From NCBI RefSeq assembly GCF_024757985.1, contig NZ_CP103289.1:1426001-1490000 (forward strand): a DNA stretch of 64,000 nt. The letters run 5' to 3'. The stretch is from Cellulomonas sp. NS3 (GTDB lineage: Bacteria; Actinomycetota; Actinomycetes; Actinomycetales; Cellulomonadaceae). The notes under the pieces are model-generated. The model did not search any database. It saw only the letters and a program-made list of their open reading frames with translations, and was not told the DNA's origin. This document shows positions 18,554 to 26,898 of this stretch, in pieces. Numbering within the stretch: position 1 is the first letter of the stretch; each line of letters opens with the position of its first letter. The translations under genes and the position numbers were made by a program.

Positions 18554-20145
18554 GCGGCAGCAACGGCACGACGCGGGTGGTCGTCGTCGGGCACGGCATG
18601 GTCGGGTCGCGGTTCGCGGACGACCTGCACGCGCGGGACGCCGAGCGGCGCTTCCACGTCACGGTGCTCGGCGCCGAGGAGTACGAGCCGTACAACCGGG
18701 TGCTGCTCTCCGAGGTGGTCGCGGGCAAGCTCGACGTCGCGTCGCTGAGCCTGCCGCGCAGCGTGCGCGAGCGGACCTCGGTGCTGCCCGGCACGACCGC
18801 CGTCGCGATCGACCGCGCCGAGCAGGTCGTCGTGGACTCGGCCGGGTGCGCCTACCCCTACGACGTCGTCGTGCTGGCGACCGGCGCGCGGGCGCGCATC
18901 CCGGCGCTCGACGGCCTGGGGGCGGGCGACGACGAGGCCGCGCTCCCGGCGGGCGTGCACGCGCTGCGCACGCTCGACGACGCCCGCGAGATCGTCGCGG
19001 CGACCGTCAACGCGCGCACCGCGGTCGTCGTCGGCGCGGGCGTGCTCGGGCTCGAGGTCGCGTGCGGGCTCGCGCACCGGGGGCTCGACGTGACCGTGGT
19101 GCACGGGGGAGCGAGCCTCATGGACCGCCAGCTCGACGGCGACGCCGGGGCGGTCGTGACCGGCGAGCTCGGGCGCCTCGGCATCGGGGTGCGCCTCGCG
19201 GCTCGCACGCAGGAGGTGCTCGTGCGCGACGGGCGGCTCGACGGCGTGCGGCTCGAGGGCGGCGAGCGGCTCGACGCCGACCTGCTCGTGCTCACCGCGG
19301 GCACCGTGCCCGAGGTCGGGCTCGCGCGGCGCGCCGGCCTGGACGTCGCCCGCGGCGTCGTCGTCGGCCCCGACCTCGCTGCGCCGGCCGACCCGCGCGT
19401 GTTCGCGATCGGGGACTGCGCCGAGCCGCCCGAGGGCGGCACGGGGCTGATCGCGCAGGGCTGGGACCAGGCGCGGCGCCTCGCGCTGCTGCTCACGGGC
19501 CAGCGCAACGAGCCCGCGGACGCCGACCCGGAGGCTGCGACCGTCCCGGCGGGTGCGCCGCTGCCGCAGGGCGGGACCGACGTCGTGCGGGTCAAGGCCG
19601 TCGGGCTCGACGTCGTCTCGATGGGCGTGAGCGGCGCGCGCCGCGGGGGCGACGCCGGGCACCGGTCCGTCCGGCTGACCGACCCCGTGGGCGGGCGGCA
19701 CGTCGAGGTCGTCGTCGCGGACGGCCGGGTCGTCGGCGCCACGTGCGTCGGCGCGGGTCAGGTCGCGGCGGACCTCGTCGCGGCCTACACGCGCGCCACG
19801 CCCGCGCCGTCGGACCCCGCGCAGCTGCTCCTGCGGCCCGTCGGCGGGGCGCCCGAGCCCGCCGCGTCGCCGACGCTCATGCCCGACCGCACCACGGTGT
19901 GCCGGTGCAACGGGGTCACGAAGGGCGAGATCGTCGCGTGCTGGCGCCACGGCGCCGACACCGTCGAGGACGTCGCCCGCGAGACCCGGGCGACGACGGG
20001 CTGCGGGGGGTGCAAGGACGTCGTGTGCGGCCTGCTGGACTGGCTCGGCACGACCGACCCCGACCGGGCGCGGGCGCGCGAGCCGCGTCGGGCGGTCGGG
20101 GAGGTCGTCGCCGAGGTCGAGGAGCCGGCGCAGGCCCGAGGCTGA
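18550..20145 (+). CDS. FAD/NAD(P)-dependent electron-transfer protein with C-terminal [2Fe-2S] BFD domain (NasB-like)
   Basis: The 531-residue protein resembles the N-terminal third of NirB: an FAD-binding motif VVVGHGMVGSRF (about 10-21), YEPYNRVLLSEVVAG near 45 and a NAD(P)-binding VVVGAGVLGLEVA (about 157-169). It ends with a bacterioferritin-associated-ferredoxin-like [2Fe-2S] domain with C451, C453, C485 and C488 (CRCNG and TGCGGC). It carries no siroheme domain. The 4-base overlap with the nitrate reductase indicates that it delivers NAD(P)H electrons to it, like NasB/NasC of other bacteria. A separate NirB in the window makes a nitrite reductase role unlikely. Confidence 0.85.
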
Positions 20146-20163
20146 CGCGTCGCGACCGGCCGG

Positions 20164-20370
20164 TCAGTCCGCGACGGCTCGCGGGCGCCGGGGCGCGGAC
20201 GTCCTGCGGCCCGCCGTGATGTACGGCTCGAGCGCGCGCAGCAGGTCGTCGCGGTGGGCGTCGGTCAGGTCGATCTCGTACCGGGTGTCGCTCCACGCGA
20301 AGCGGTAGGTCCGGGCCCCCTCGGAGCCGTCGAGGTCGTCGGTGACGAGGACGCGGGTCTGGGTGGCCAT
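20164..20370 (-). CDS. Lsr2-like protein lacking the DNA-binding domain
   Basis: The 68-residue protein matches the N-terminal dimerisation domain of Lsr2, the actinobacterial H-NS-like xenogeneic silencer. It has an initial beta strand TRVLVTDDLDGSEGARTYRF, then TRYEIDLTDAHRDDLLRALEPYITAGRR, in the same order as Lsr2. It ends shortly after the AGRR junction with a basic RTSAPRRPRAVAD tail, so the C-terminal domain with the RGR AT-hook-like loop is absent. ATG 20370 is chosen because GATGAT lies exactly 6 bases upstream; an in-frame ATG at 20388 is possible. It is convergent with the NasB-like gene. It could be a degenerate Lsr2 or an oligomerisation modifier that caps or poisons full Lsr2; the latter is inference. 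Confidence 0.7.
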   Translation of the reverse strand: MATQTRVLVTDDLDGSEGARTYRFAWSDTRYEIDLTDAHRDDLLRALEPYITAGRRTSAPRRPRAVAD

Positions 20371-20518
20371 CCCCGGATCATCCCGCACGCCGGGCTGTCG
20401 GGCCCGGCGGTCCGGCCCGCCCGCGAGCCGGACGCTCCGCCCGGCGCGCCGGGCCGAGTGCGCCCCGGTTCCTCTTGAACGCGCGTCCAGAGAACCTCAC
20501 ACCGGTCGTCGCGGTGCC

Positions 20519-20533
20519 GATAGATGAACTATC
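20519..20533. promoter_or_regulatory. AT-rich inverted repeat GATAG-ATGAA-CTATC
   Basis: A short AT-rich island (about 20517-20542) in very GC-rich DNA carries the 5-bp dyad GATAG/CTATC. It lies 57 bases upstream of the HATPase start and probably marks its promoter or operator. Such islands are also the preferred target of Lsr2-type proteins. Confidence 0.4.
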
Positions 20534-20589
20534 AATCAATATGACGGCGTCGGGCGGGAGCGCGCGCCGGGGAGAGGTTCGGGGGAGCC

Positions 20590-21192
20590 ATGCTCGACGC
20601 ACCGGAAGACCTGCACGCACTGACCCGCACGGGCGTCCTGCCCGTGTCGCGCCGCCACGGTGAGCGCGCACGGCACCGGACCTCCCACGCCGCACCGTCG
20701 ACCGCCGTGGCGGCCGAGCAGCAGCCCCGCTCGCGGCGGACCGCCGTCCCGGTGCTGCCCGCGCCGCAGCCCAGCCCCGGCGGCTACGGCCTCGACCTGG
20801 GGGCTGCGGCCGGACCGTGGCTCGTGACGCACGTGCGGCGCCGCGTCGCCAACGTCGCCCTCGGCCACGGGGCGTCGCCCGACGAGAGCCTCGTCATCGA
20901 GCTCCTGACGAGCGAGCTCGTCACGAACGCCGTGGTGCACGGGCCCGACGAGGCGCACGTCGGCGTGCGCACCGCCTACCAGGACGGCGCCTTCAGCGTG
21001 GCCGTCACCGACCGGGGGACCGGGCTGCCGGTCCTGCGCGACCCGCACCCGACCGAGCTCTCCGGGCGCGGCCTGCACGTCGTGGCCAACCTGGCGTCCA
21101 CGTGGGGCATCGACCCGGGGACCGCGGGGAAGACGGTGTGGTTCACCGTGGAGCTCGCGCGCGGCGTGGACCGCGGGTCGCGGCACCCCTGA
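20590..21192 (+). CDS. ATP-binding regulator, anti-sigma-factor-like HATPase
   Basis: The 200-residue protein has a disordered Arg/Pro/Ala-rich N-terminal third and a GHKL/HATPase_c_2 domain (about 70-195). The N-box is SELVTNAVVHGP, the G1 box DRGTGLPV, and the G2-like GRGLHVVANLASTWG follows. Single-domain proteins of this type in actinobacteria are SpoIIAB/RsbW-like kinases or anti-sigma factors, controlling alternative sigma factors with anti-sigma-antagonist partners. No sigma factor or STAS gene is adjacent, so its partner is unknown. ATG 20590 has a GGGGGAG site. The AT-rich dyad upstream suggests specific control. Confidence 0.75.
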   Translation: MLDAPEDLHALTRTGVLPVSRRHGERARHRTSHAAPSTAVAAEQQPRSRRTAVPVLPAPQPSPGGYGLDLGAAAGPWLVTHVRRRVANVALGHGASPDESLVIELLTSELVTNAVVHGPDEAHVGVRTAYQDGAFSVAVTDRGTGLPVLRDPHPTELSGRGLHVVANLASTWGIDPGTAGKTVWFTVELARGVDRGSRHP

Positions 21193-21319
21193 GCGCGGGT
21201 CGCGGGGGCTGGGCGCTGGTCACGACCCGGCCGGCCGGAGGTCGTCGCACGGCCGGCGCGCGTCGCGGTACCCGGGCGGGCCGCCGCACGCGGGTCCCGT
21301 CCCGCTCACCCGGGTGAAC

Positions 21320-21352
21320 GTTCACCCGCGCGTCACCGCCGGGTCGCCGCAC
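21320..21352 (+). promoter_or_regulatory. PHO box: three 11-bp direct repeats
   Basis: GTTCACCCGCG, CGTCACCGCCG and GGTCGCCGCAC follow each other without a gap. This matches the 11-bp direct-repeat units bound by the actinobacterial phosphate-starvation regulator PhoP. The -10 hexamer TAGCGT follows at 21369-21374. The gene downstream encodes a PhoX-type phosphatase, which fits phosphate control. Confidence 0.8.
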
Positions 21353-21368
21353 GGTCGGTCGGGGTGCC

Positions 21369-21374
21369 TAGCGT
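21369..21374 (+). promoter_or_regulatory. -10 hexamer TAGCGT of the phoX-like gene
   Basis: It lies 17 bases after the last PHO repeat, the distance at which bound PhoP would replace a -35 contact. A leader of about 50 bases with a GGAGG site precedes GTG 21431. Confidence 0.55.
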
Positions 21375-21430
21375 CCGGGACGCCCCTCGCCGTCCCTGGG
21401 CGGCACTCTCATCTCCCCGGAGGCACCCTC

Positions 21431-23521
21431 GTGACCCTCGCGCCCGAGTTCCGCTCGCTGCTGCCCATGGCCGGGCACGTCCGCGGCAAGCGCAGCGCCG
21501 TGACCTGCCACCTCAAGTGCGGGGACGCGTGCGCGCAGCCCGTCCCGAACACGAGCGACAACGCGTACTTCCGGGACGTCGCGAGCGCCGCGCTGAGCCG
21601 CCGGTCCGTCCTCGGCGGCCTCGGCGCCGGGGCGCTCGCACTCGTCGTCGGCCCGACGCTCGGTGCGCAGCCCGCCGCCGCGCACGGCAAGGGCCACGGT
21701 CCCGTCAAGGGGCTCGCGTTCGGCCCGATCGCGCCCGTCCCCGCGACGACCGACGCGTTCACGGTGCCCGACGGCTACCGCTGGGCACCGGTCATCCGCT
21801 GGGGCGACCCGATCCTGCGTCACGCGCCCGCGTTCGACCGCGACGCGCAGACCGCCGAGGCCCAGGCCGGCCAGTTCGGCTACAACAACGACTACCTCGA
21901 CATCGTCCCGATGCTGCCGACGGGCCGCGACCGGTCCCGGGGCGACAAGGGTGCGCTGCTCGTCGCGAACCACGAGTACACCAACGAGAACATCATGTTC
22001 CCGCCGTCCACCGACCCGGCGGTGCTCGCGGAGCGGAAGCGCATCGCGATGAACGCGCACGGCATGAGCGTCGTCGAGCTGCGCCGCTCGGGCCCGGGCA
22101 AGCCGTGGGAGTACCTCCGGATCGGCGGCTACAACCGCCGGATCACCGCCTCGACGCCGTTCGCGGTCACCGGCCCCGCGGCGGGCTCGGAGCTCCTCCG
22201 CACGGTCGACGACCCCGAGGGCCGCACGGTGCTCGGCACGCTGAACAACTGCGCGGGCGGCACGACGCCGTGGGGCACGGTGCTGTCGGGCGAGGAGAAC
22301 GTCAACCAGTACTTCCGCACCGCCGGGACGTCGCCCCGCGACACCCGCTACGGCCTCGCGGACAAGGCGACGACGCGCGGCTGGGAGGAGATCGAGCCCC
22401 GGTTCGACGCCCGCAACCCCGGCTACGAGAACGAGCCCCACCGGTTCGGCTGGATCGTCGAGGTCGACCCGCACGACCCCGAGTCCGTCCCCGTCAAGCA
22501 CACCGCGCTCGGCCGCTTCAAGCACGAGGGCGCCAACGTGATCCTCGCGCCGTCGGGCCAGGTCGTCGCGTACATGGGTGACGACGAGCGCTTCGACTAC
22601 CTGTACAAGTTCGTCTCGCGCGACACGATGCGCACGGGCTCGAAGCGGGCCGACCGCGAGCACAACAAGACGCTGCTCTCGGCGGGCTCGCTCTACGTCG
22701 CGCGGTTCGCGGGCGACTCCCCGGCCGCCGAGATCACGGGCACGGGCGCGCTGCCGTCCGACGGCGAGTTCGACGGCACCGGCGAGTGGATCCCGCTCGT
22801 GGTCGACGGCGTGAGCCACGTCCCCGGGTTCACGACCGAGGAGGTGCTCGTCTTCACGCGCCTCGCCGCCGACACCGTGGGCGCGACGAAGATGGACCGC
22901 CCCGAGGACGTCGAGCCGAACCCGCACACGGGCCGGGTCTACGTCGCGTGCACCAACAACACGGACCGCGGCAAGGCCGGCAAGGAGGGCGCGACCGAGC
23001 CCAACCCCCGCGTCGCGAACCGGGACGGGCACGTCGTCGAGATCACGGAGGACGGCGACGACCCGACCGCCTCGACGTTCCGCTGGACGCTGCTGCTCGT
23101 GTGCGGCGACCCGGCGGCGGGGACCGCGACGTACTTCGCGGGCTTCCCGGCCGAGCAGGTCTCGCCCATCTCGTGCCCCGACAACCTCGCGTTCGACGCG
23201 GCGGGCAACCTGTGGATCTCCACGGACGGCCAGCCGGGGACCATCGGGTACGGCGACGCGCTGTTCAAGGTCCCGCTCGAGGGCACCGAGCGTGGCCGCG
23301 TCCAGCAGTTCCTCTCGGTGCCCGCGGGCGCCGAGACGTGCGGGCCCGTGATCCGCTCCGACGAGTCGATGGTGTTCGTCGCGGTCCAGCACCCGGGTGA
23401 GGACGGGTCGTTCGACGCGCCGCAGTCGAACTTCCCGGACTACGTGGCGCCCGGCCGCCGGCCCAAGCGGGGCCAGGCGCGGGGTCCGCGCCCGAGCGTC
23501 GTGCAGGTCTGGAAGGCCTGA
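21431..23521 (+). CDS. phoX: PhoX-family (DUF839) alkaline phosphatase, Tat-exported
   Basis: The 696-residue protein has a long n-region, then a twin-Arg signal SRRSVLGGLGAGALALVVG (RR at 57-58), so it should be folded in the cytoplasm and exported by Tat. The rest is a DUF839/PhoX beta-propeller: LVANHEYTNENIMFPP near 178, NNCAGGTTPWGTVLSGEENVNQY near 272, FKHEGANVILAPSG near 365, YMGDDERFDYLYKFVS near 385, TKMDRPEDVEPNPHTGRVYVACTNNT near 485. These Asp/Glu/His-rich loops bind Ca and Fe in characterised PhoX enzymes. It should release phosphate from organic monoesters. GTG 21431 follows a GGAGG site. The PHO box and a downstream 15-bp hairpin make it an autonomous Pho-regulon unit. Confidence 0.92.
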   Translation: MTLAPEFRSLLPMAGHVRGKRSAVTCHLKCGDACAQPVPNTSDNAYFRDVASAALSRRSVLGGLGAGALALVVGPTLGAQPAAAHGKGHGPVKGLAFGPIAPVPATTDAFTVPDGYRWAPVIRWGDPILRHAPAFDRDAQTAEAQAGQFGYNNDYLDIVPMLPTGRDRSRGDKGALLVANHEYTNENIMFPPSTDPAVLAERKRIAMNAHGMSVVELRRSGPGKPWEYLRIGGYNRRITASTPFAVTGPAAGSELLRTVDDPEGRTVLGTLNNCAGGTTPWGTVLSGEENVNQYFRTAGTSPRDTRYGLADKATTRGWEEIEPRFDARNPGYENEPHRFGWIVEVDPHDPESVPVKHTALGRFKHEGANVILAPSGQVVAYMGDDERFDYLYKFVSRDTMRTGSKRADREHNKTLLSAGSLYVARFAGDSPAAEITGTGALPSDGEFDGTGEWIPLVVDGVSHVPGFTTEEVLVFTRLAADTVGATKMDRPEDVEPNPHTGRVYVACTNNTDRGKAGKEGATEPNPRVANRDGHVVEITEDGDDPTASTFRWTLLLVCGDPAAGTATYFAGFPAEQVSPISCPDNLAFDAAGNLWISTDGQPGTIGYGDALFKVPLEGTERGRVQQFLSVPAGAETCGPVIRSDESMVFVAVQHPGEDGSFDAPQSNFPDYVAPGRRPKRGQARGPRPSVVQVWKA

Positions 23522-23610
23522 CGGAGCGCCCGACGGGGGCCCGTACGACGCGCGTCCCGCGGGTCCCCGCGCCCGCGGTGACCAGCGCGTGACCGCGCCG
23601 GACTCCACCG

Positions 23611-23642
23611 GAACGCCCGCACCGACCTCGGTGCGGGCGTTC
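23611..23642. terminator. 15-bp perfect hairpin after phoX
   Basis: GAACGCCCGCACCGA (23611-23625) pairs with TCGGTGCGGGCGTTC (23628-23642); only two bases separate the arms. It lies between phoX and moeA, both on the plus strand. Confidence 0.65.
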
Positions 23643-23667
23643 CGTGCACCACGGACGCCCCGGCCGC

Positions 23668-23673
23668 TAGCGT
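23668..23673 (+). promoter_or_regulatory. -10 hexamer TAGCGT of moeA
   Basis: The hexamer lies 25 bases before ATG 23699, leaving a short leader with an AGGAGG site. It begins the five-gene cofactor operon. Confidence 0.45.
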
Positions 23674-23698
23674 GGTTCCCCCGACGCCAGGAGGTCCC

Positions 23699-24925
23699 AT
23701 GATTCGCACGGTCGACCAGCACCGGGACGCCGTCCTCGGGCTCGTGGTCCCCACGGCCGCCCACACCGTCGCGCTCGAGGACGGTGCCGGGCTCGTGCTC
23801 GCGGAGGACGTGACCGCGCACGAGGCGCTGCCGCGCTTCGACAACTCCGCGATGGACGGGTACGCCGTCCGGGCGGCCGACGTGGCCGGTGCCACGCCCG
23901 GGGCCCCGGTGCGTCTGCGGGTCGTCGGTGACCTAGCGGCGGGCACCGACGCCGAGCCGGTCGTCGGCGCCGGTGACGCGGCGCGGATCATGACCGGCGC
24001 ACCCCTGCCCCCGGGCGCCGACGCGATCGTGCCGGTCGAGGTGACCGACGCCGGGATCGTCGAGGTCGAGGTGCGTGAGCCGTCGCCCGCAGGCCGGCAC
24101 GTGCGCCGCGTCGGGGAGGACGTCCGCGCCGGGGACGTCGTGCTCCGGGCGGGCGCCGAGCTCACGCCGTACCGGCTCGCCGCCGTCGCGTCGGTCGGGC
24201 GCGCCGAGGTCGTCGTGCACCGCCGCCCCGTCGTCGTGGTGCTCGCGACCGGGTCGGAGCTCGTGACCCCCGGCGTGGCACCGCGCCGCGGCCAGATCCC
24301 CGACTCCAACTCCTACCTGCTGGCCGCCGCCGCGGCCGCCGCCGGTGCGCGCGTGCAGCGCCTCGGCGTGGTGCCCGACGACCCGGACCTGCTCGCCGAG
24401 GCGCTCGGGGCGCAGTACCCGGCCGCGGACCTCGTCGTCACGTCCGGCGGCGTGAGCGTCGGCGCGTACGACGTCGTGAAGGAGGTCCTCGCGCCGCTGC
24501 CGGGGATGTCGTTCGTCAGCGTCGCGATGCAGCCCGGCAAGCCGCAGGGCTTCGGCCTGCTGCCCGACGGGACGCCGGTCGTGTCGCTGCCGGGCAACCC
24601 CGTGAGCGCGTTCGTGTCGTTCGAGGCGTTCGTGCGCCCGGCCATCCTGCGGCTGCGGGGCCTGTCCGGCGCCGCGCTCGAGCGCCCCCGGCTCCGCGCC
24701 CGCGTCGCGCAGGGCTGGAGCTCGCCGGCCGGGCGCGAGCAGCACATCCCGGTGACGATCGTCGAGGACGACGGGGACGTCCTCGTGCGCCCCGCCGCCG
24801 CGCGCGGCTCCGGCTCGCACCTCGTCGCGAGCCTGGCCGCCGCCGACGGCCTCGCGGTGGTGCCCGCCGACGTCGAGCAGGTCAGCGAGGGCGACCACGT
24901 GACCGTCGTGCGGATCGCCTCGTGA
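23699..24925 (+). CDS. moeA: molybdopterin molybdenumtransferase MoeA
   Basis: The 408-residue protein is a complete MoeA (Glp). The molybdopterin/Mo-binding loops are intact: LPRFDNSAMDGYAVR near 45, MTGAPLPPGADAIVP near 100, DSNSYLLAAAAAAAGA near 200 and the MPT-binding VTSGGVSVGAYDVVKEVL near 248, followed by QPGKPQGFGLL and LPGNPVSAFVSFEAFVRP. It inserts molybdate into adenylylated molybdopterin in the cytosol, the last common step of cofactor synthesis. ATG 23699 has an AGGAGG site. It leads the plus-strand cofactor operon, overlapping moaC by 4 bases. Its clients in this window include the NasA-type nitrate reductase and the sulfite-oxidase-family protein. Confidence 0.95.
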   Translation: MIRTVDQHRDAVLGLVVPTAAHTVALEDGAGLVLAEDVTAHEALPRFDNSAMDGYAVRAADVAGATPGAPVRLRVVGDLAAGTDAEPVVGAGDAARIMTGAPLPPGADAIVPVEVTDAGIVEVEVREPSPAGRHVRRVGEDVRAGDVVLRAGAELTPYRLAAVASVGRAEVVVHRRPVVVVLATGSELVTPGVAPRRGQIPDSNSYLLAAAAAAAGARVQRLGVVPDDPDLLAEALGAQYPAADLVVTSGGVSVGAYDVVKEVLAPLPGMSFVSVAMQPGKPQGFGLLPDGTPVVSLPGNPVSAFVSFEAFVRPAILRLRGLSGAALERPRLRARVAQGWSSPAGREQHIPVTIVEDDGDVLVRPAAARGSGSHLVASLAAADGLAVVPADVEQVSEGDHVTVVRIAS

Positions 24926-25395
24926 GCGGCCCGTTCACGCACCTCGACGCCGCGGGCCACGCCCGCATGGTCGACGTGACCGCGAAGCAGCCGACCGTGC
25001 GCTCCGCCACCGCCGAGGGCTACGTCCGGGCACCGCGGCACGTCATGGACGTCCTGCACGCCGGTGACGTGCCCAAGGGGGACGTCCTCGCCGTCGCGCG
25101 CGTCGCCGGGATCTCCGCGGCGAAGCGCACCGCCGAGCTGCTGCCGCTCGCCCACGTCATCGGGGTGCACGGCGTGGTCGTCGACCTCGAGCCGGACGCG
25201 GACGGCGTGCGGGTCACCGCGACCGTCCGCACCGCCGACCGGACCGGCGTCGAGATGGAGGCGCTCACCGCGGTGTCGGTCGCGGCGCTCGCGGTCGTCG
25301 ACATGCTCAAGGGCCTCGACAAGGCCGTCGAGATCGAGCACGTGCGGCTGGTCGCCAAGTCGGGCGGGAAGTCCGGTGACTGGGCCCGCCCCTGA
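24922..25395 (+). CDS. moaC: cyclic pyranopterin monophosphate synthase MoaC
   Basis: The 157-residue protein is a full-length MoaC, which with MoaA converts GTP to cyclic pyranopterin monophosphate. Motifs include HLDAAGHARMVDVTAKQPTVR at the N-terminus, LLPLAHVIGVHGVVVDLE near 73, the TGVEMEALTAVSVAALAVVDMLK helix near 112, and the active-site KGLDKAVEI followed by KSGGKSG. The start GTG overlaps the moeA stop (GTGA). The 3' end overlaps the next gene by 20 bases, so the operon is tightly packed. Confidence 0.95.
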   Translation: MSGPFTHLDAAGHARMVDVTAKQPTVRSATAEGYVRAPRHVMDVLHAGDVPKGDVLAVARVAGISAAKRTAELLPLAHVIGVHGVVVDLEPDADGVRVTATVRTADRTGVEMEALTAVSVAALAVVDMLKGLDKAVEIEHVRLVAKSGGKSGDWARP

Positions 25396-26350
25396 ATCGT
25401 CGCCCGGAGCCGACCGGGCGACCGGCGCCGGGCACCCGACGCCGCCGGCCTACGACGCGCTCGTGCTCGCGGGCGGGCGCGCGCGGCGGCTCGGCGGCGT
25501 CTCGAAGCCCGACGTGCTCGTGTCCGGGCGGCGGCTCCTCGCGCACGTCCTCGACGCGGCCGCCGTCGGGCCGGGCCCGCGCCGCACGGTCGTGGTCGCG
25601 CCCGCGTCGGTGGCCGTGCCCGACGGGGTGCTGCGGACGCTCGAGGACCCGCCCGACGGCGGACCCGTCGCCGGGATCGCGGCAGGGCTCGCGGCACTGG
25701 GACGGAGCGGGGCCGACGCGGTGCCGGGCGGCCGGGTGCCGCACGGTGCCGGCGCGGGCGGTCCCGAGGTCCTCTCCGCGGCCGGTGCGTCGGCGACGGG
25801 GGACGGGCCCGCGCCGTGGGTGCTCGTGCTCGCGTGCGACGTCCCGCGCGCGGCCGGGGCCGTCCCGCACCTGCTCGCGGCGTGCGCGCGCGGCGGCGCG
25901 GCGTCCGGTGCGCTGCTCGTCGACGCGGACGGGCGGGAGCAGCCGCTCGTCGGGCTCTACCGCCGCGCGGATCTCGACCGAGCCGTGACGGAGCTGGCCG
26001 CATCGCGCGGTCCCGACGGCGTGCGCGGTGCCTCCGTGCGCGCCCTGCTCGCCCCTCTCACGCTGACCCGCGTGCCCGACGACTCGTCCGCCGCGGCCGA
26101 CGTCGACACGTGGGAGGACGTGCGTGCGCTCGACGGCGTCGTCCCGCCCTCGGCGGACGTCGCCCTGCCCGCGGCGGACGTCGCCCCGCCCGGCGCGGAC
26201 GCCGTCGCACGTCCGGGCACCCGCACCGACCCGCGGCGGTGGGACGATGGCGACGGCCTCACCGCCCCGGCAGCAGACCTTGGACCCGCACCAGCCGCGC
26301 CGTCCGAGCTCTCACGACCCGCAGCACCCGACCCCCGGAGGTACCCATGA
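25376..26350 (+). CDS. MobA-like NTP transferase with long C-terminal extension
   Basis: The 324-residue protein has the nucleotidyltransferase signature LVLAGGRARRLGGVSKPDVLV (about 24-44), an aspartate-containing LACDVPR segment in the position of the Mg-binding site and QPLVGLYRR further on. These are the marks of MobA-type molybdenum cofactor guanylyltransferases, which attach GMP to make the bis-MGD needed by NasA-type enzymes. It is longer than usual: a Gly/Ala-rich insert lies near 120-140 and the last 70 residues are a Pro/Ala-rich tail with repeated ADVA units. GTG 25376 lies inside moaC in another frame; no later start looks better. The gene runs into the next with a 4-base overlap. 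Confidence 0.8.
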   Translation: MTGPAPESSPGADRATGAGHPTPPAYDALVLAGGRARRLGGVSKPDVLVSGRRLLAHVLDAAAVGPGPRRTVVVAPASVAVPDGVLRTLEDPPDGGPVAGIAAGLAALGRSGADAVPGGRVPHGAGAGGPEVLSAAGASATGDGPAPWVLVLACDVPRAAGAVPHLLAACARGGAASGALLVDADGREQPLVGLYRRADLDRAVTELAASRGPDGVRGASVRALLAPLTLTRVPDDSSAAADVDTWEDVRALDGVVPPSADVALPAADVAPPGADAVARPGTRTDPRRWDDGDGLTAPAADLGPAPAAPSELSRPAAPDPRRYP

Positions 26351-26646
26351 CCGCGTCCGACGACACCGGCGCGACCGTCCCCGAGACCCCGCTCGACTCG
26401 TGGGTCCGCGCGCTGGCCGCGGAGCTCGGCGTCGACCCCGGGGTCGTCGACGTGGCGGCTCTCCTCGACGTCGCCCGGGACGCGGCGCACGGCGTGGCGC
26501 GCCCCGCGACGCCCCTCACGACGTTCCTGCTCGGCTACGCCGTGGCGTCGGGGACCGTCGGCCTCGACGAGGGGATGCGTCGCACGAGCGCGCTCGCCGC
26601 CGGCTGGCAGGAGCGCGCCGGGGCGCTCGGCGGCACGGGGGCCTGA
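26347..26646 (+). CDS. DUF6457 domain protein
   Basis: The 99-residue protein is a small helical domain of the DUF6457 type: LDSWVRALAAELGVDPGVVDVAALLDVARDAAHGVARPATPLTTFLLGYA. Small proteins of this class sit next to, or fused to, MobA-like transferases in actinobacterial cofactor operons; I infer a link with Mo cofactor maturation. It starts at an ATG after GGAGG, overlapping the mobA-like stop by 4 bases, and is followed one base later by moaD. No catalytic residues are evident, so it may be a scaffold or chaperone. Confidence 0.75.
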   Translation: MTASDDTGATVPETPLDSWVRALAAELGVDPGVVDVAALLDVARDAAHGVARPATPLTTFLLGYAVASGTVGLDEGMRRTSALAAGWQERAGALGGTGA

Positions 26647-26647
26647 C

Positions 26648-26884
26648 GTGCCGCTCGTGCGCTACTTCGCCGGTGCCGCCGAGGCGGCCGGGACGGAGTC
26701 CGAGGAGCTCTCCGGGACGACCGTCGGCGAGCTGCGCACCCGCATGCTCGCGGCCCACGGCGACGAGCTCGCGCAGGTGCTGGGGCGGTGCTCGGTGCTC
26801 GTCGACGGCGTCCGCTCCGACGACGACGCGATCGTGCGGGGCAGCGACGTGGTCGACGTGCTGCCGCCGTTCGCGGGCGGCTGA
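26648..26884 (+). CDS. moaD: molybdopterin synthase small subunit, MoaD/ThiS-like
   Basis: The 78-residue protein is a ubiquitin-fold sulfur carrier. It begins VRYFAGAAEAAG, has a VGELRTRMLAAHG helix near 27, a CSVLVDGVRSDDDA turn and ends in VDVLPPFAGG. The C-terminal Gly-Gly is thiocarboxylated in the active carrier. With MoaE (30481-30906) it would form molybdopterin synthase. GTG 26648 follows the previous stop by one base. It closes the plus-strand cofactor operon. A ThiS-type carrier is the alternative, but context favours MoaD. Confidence 0.88.
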   Translation: MPLVRYFAGAAEAAGTESEELSGTTVGELRTRMLAAHGDELAQVLGRCSVLVDGVRSDDDAIVRGSDVVDVLPPFAGG

Positions 26885-26898
26885 GCGCCGGAGAGTCG

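Noticed and set aside
20149-20175. Terminator around the GACCGGCCGGTC palindrome between the NasB-like and Lsr2-like genes
   Set aside because: The palindrome has no loop, overlaps the Lsr2-like stop codon and the outer arms are only 6 bp; not strong enough to call.
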